Assembly: GCA_003154555.1 (NCBI GenBank)
Contig: PMDT01000060.1
Span: forward strand, 231-6,588
Length of the DNA: 6,358 bases
Origin: Spirochaetaceae bacterium
GTDB taxonomy: Bacteria > Spirochaetota > Spirochaetia > SZUA-6 > Fen-1364
Reading direction: 5' to 3'
The first letter of the stretch is position 1. Every line of letters begins with the position of its first letter. Under the pieces are notes generated by a model. It searched no databases, was not told the origin of the DNA, and saw nothing but the letters and a program-made list of their open reading frames with translations. The translations under genes were made by a program, and so were the position numbers. Below, piece after piece: positions 4,881 to 6,358 of the stretch.

Positions 4881-5690
4881 TCACGATTTTCCTGCGTTGA
4901 GCCGGTGCTTCCGTCTTCGACCCGCAAGGATCAGCCAGAGGGCGAGCGCGCCCGCAAGGAAAAGGGTGACGGAGGCTACCACCCTCATCGTCATGAAAAC
5001 AAGGGTGTGGCTTTGCGGGTCGACCCGGAAGCAGATCCGGAATAGCCTTGCTATCGTCGGACCGATTTTTCCCTGCTGCGCCTCCAGGAGCGCGAGCTTC
5101 AGGTCCGCGGGAAGGAAGTCCGCCCCCAGCATGTACCGCACAATCTCCCCGTGCGCGGACAGGATGAAAATGGCGACGGGATGATCGAACCCGGCCCCGT
5201 TCTGTCGATAGTGGAAGCCAACCGATTCCGCCACCAGGTGGATGTCTTGTTCTTTGCCGGTCAGGAACCTCCACGAATCGGGAGGGAATGGCTTCTGAAT
5301 CGTCTCCAGCCCGATCCTTTTCGCCTTGCGCGCATCCGCCGGTGTCTCGGAAGGATCGATGCTTATCGTGATGACATTGTAGTCCTTGCCCGGCTCCGCA
5401 GGAAGGGGACCAAGCACGCCGGCGACCCCCGTGAGCAGGTAATCGCAGACGTTCGGGCATCGGTAGTAGACCAAGGCGAGGATCGTCGGTGCCGTCACGA
5501 GCTGCCGCAGGGTGACAGGATTGCCATTTTCGTCGGCGAACGAAGTATCCAGAGGTATGATGGTCCCCAGATTCTGCACGATGCCGATATCGCCGAAGGC
5601 CGAAGCCGTCCCTTGTGCGTGAATCGACATTACGGGGAGGCAGAGAGCAGACGTCAGGAGAAACAAGCCCCGCCGGGCGCGCAACCTCAT
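4881..5690 (-). CDS. SCO1/SenC family copper-binding protein, membrane anchored
   Basis: This 269-residue protein of the SCO1/SenC family has a thioredoxin fold, and the family delivers copper to, or reduces, the CuA site of cytochrome c oxidase on the outer side of the inner membrane. A signal peptide is clear (basic MRLRARR, hydrophobic core, probable cleavage after residue 25 in SIHA-QG). The metal-binding CPNVC motif holds Cys78 and Cys82, and the distal ligand is His170 in GFDHPVAIF. IDPSETP (111-117) is also typical. A C-terminal transmembrane helix (about 237-257) followed by RRRKHR anchors it, unlike single N-terminal-anchor SCO proteins. The start is ATG 5690 with AGGG a few bases upstream. 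It is convergent with the aminotransferase gene (75 bases between stops) and lies 78 bases downstream of amt. No oxidase subunit is in view. Confidence 0.9.
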   Translation of the reverse strand: MRLRARRGLFLLTSALCLPVMSIHAQGTASAFGDIGIVQNLGTIIPLDTSFADENGNPVTLRQLVTAPTILALVYYRCPNVCDYLLTGVAGVLGPLPAEPGKDYNVITISIDPSETPADARKAKRIGLETIQKPFPPDSWRFLTGKEQDIHLVAESVGFHYRQNGAGFDHPVAIFILSAHGEIVRYMLGADFLPADLKLALLEAQQGKIGPTIARLFRICFRVDPQSHTLVFMTMRVVASVTLFLAGALALWLILAGRRRKHRLNAGKS

Positions 5691-5728
5691 AATACCCTAT
5701 GGTAGAGATATGAAGAGGAGAGGGCAAA

Positions 5729-5768
5729 CGAAAATGCCCGGGGGCGCAAGCTCAGTGACTGTCGCCCC
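5729..5768 (-). terminator. hairpin after the amt stop codon, possible terminator
   Basis: On the minus strand GGGGCG (5768-5763) pairs with CGCCCC (5746-5741) in a 6-base-pair GC stem, beginning directly after the amt TGA (5771-5769). The loop is 16 bases and contains a small CAGTCACTG inverted repeat. A short ATTTTCG stretch follows (5735-5729), which is a poor T-tract. It may terminate or attenuate transcription from amt into the SCO gene. Confidence 0.35.
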
Positions 5769-6358
5769 TCACAAGTAAGCGTTCTCTCCCAATTCCGCGG
5801 AGTCCAGGCCCTTTTCTTCCTCGTTTTCAGCGACATGGACCCGCGTGATCTTGTTGATCACCCAGAGGGCGCCATATGTGAAAAGGAACGCGTACGCAGC
5901 GGCGCCGAATCCCGCTGCTGCCTGTTTCCCGAGGAAAGCCCATCCTCCGCGGAGTGCGCCGTCAAATCCTGACGCATTTACCGCGGCGCTGCCAAATATC
6001 CCCAGGCACAGAATGCCGAGCAGTCCACCGACGCCATGCACGCCCCACACGTCCAGCGCATCATCGAGATGCACCCTGTTCTTGAAGGTTATTGCCAGGT
6101 AGCAGACACAACCGGACAGTATGCCGATAAGGATGGCCGCGCCCGGCCTCACGTAGCCGGCCGCCGGAGTGATGCAGGCCAGCCCCGCGATGGAACCCGT
6201 GAGCAGCCCGAGGAATTTGGGCTTCTTCTCGAATATCCATGCAAGGATCAACCACGTTACCGCCGCAAAAGACGCTGCAAGGTCGGTGTTCAGGAATGCA
6301 AGCCCTGTGATCTGGTCCACCCGCAGCTCGCTCCCCGCGTTGAAGCCGTACCAGCCGA
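5769..6358 (-). CDS. amt: Amt family ammonium transporter, C-terminal half (partial)
   Basis: The frame runs off the right edge, so the 5' half is missing; 195 of the usual 400-450 residues are present. The visible part begins GWYGFNAGSELRVDQ and continues LAFLNTDLAAS, a typical Amt helix pair. LLTGSIAGLACITPAAGYV and DVWGVHGVGGLLGILCLGIFG follow; the His of GVHGVGG is the second of the twin pore histidines of the AmtB family. The C-terminal tail ENEEEKGLDSAELGENAY is the cytoplasmic segment that closes the channel when a PII protein (GlnK) docks. Amt trimers conduct ammonium or ammonia through the inner membrane and are usually induced in nitrogen limitation, often beside glnK, which is not in view. 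A GTG at 6320 is internal, not the real start. Confidence 0.95.
   Translation of the reverse strand, partial: GWYGFNAGSELRVDQITGLAFLNTDLAASFAAVTWLILAWIFEKKPKFLGLLTGSIAGLACITPAAGYVRPGAAILIGILSGCVCYLAITFKNRVHLDDALDVWGVHGVGGLLGILCLGIFGSAAVNASGFDGALRGGWAFLGKQAAAGFGAAAYAFLFTYGALWVINKITRVHVAENEEEKGLDSAELGENAYL

Noticed and set aside
4871..4890. A GACGTC sequence followed by ATTTTTT between the convergent aminotransferase and SCO genes, considered as a terminator.
   Set aside because: The T-run is good but no stable stem precedes it on either strand within 4806-4880, so it was not called.
4873..5727. A 284-codon minus-strand frame overlapping the SCO gene in another register.
   Set aside because: Its translation is rich in Arg, Gly and Pro with no motif, while the 4881-5690 frame has a signal peptide, CPNVC, the distal His and an anchor.

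Overview
The window carries bacterial chromosomal DNA of fairly high GC content (roughly 60 percent by eye). It is probably from a Gram-negative aerobe, because it holds an LpxL/HtrB-type lipid acyltransferase and a membrane-anchored SCO1/SenC copper protein of the cytochrome oxidase assembly type. I cannot fix the phylum from the sequence alone. No tRNA, rRNA, CRISPR array, transposase or phage gene is visible.

Layout from left to right. The 3' end of a plus-strand redoxin-fold gene (about 3-104) is followed by a hairpin, then a lysophospholipid acyltransferase gene (268-1206, plus). Next is a cysteine-free Rrf2-family regulator (1281-1712, plus) with a recognisable promoter and a palindrome over its -10 box. 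Positions 1741-2150 are a gene graveyard. A minus-strand metC (cystathionine beta-lyase) has lost its C-terminal two thirds through a frameshift and truncation, and it abuts a short plus-strand stretch that reads like the middle of an O-acetylhomoserine sulfhydrylase (metY). An intact minus-strand metI-type cystathionine gamma-synthase (2147-3292) overlaps the metC remnant by ATGA. Upstream of metI lies a complete SAM-I (S-box) riboswitch (minus strand, 3334-3441). Its expression platform (3297-3337) can be read by eye as an SD-sequestering hairpin and a mutually exclusive anti-sequestor, so control looks translational. A short region with inverted repeats separates this from a plus-strand class I aminotransferase of the methionine/kynurenine (YbdL-like) type (3621-4805). 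The right end has a minus-strand SCO1/SenC gene (4881-5690) and the C-terminal half of an Amt ammonium transporter (5769-6358, cut by the window edge).

The centre can be read as a methionine/cysteine island. MetI makes cystathionine (or homocysteine directly) under SAM feedback, the divergent aminotransferase probably interconverts methionine and its 2-oxo acid, and the nearby cysteine-free Rrf2 protein could be a CymR-like sulfur regulator. The loss of the partner metC, with the SAM-controlled operon head left intact, is the most unusual point.
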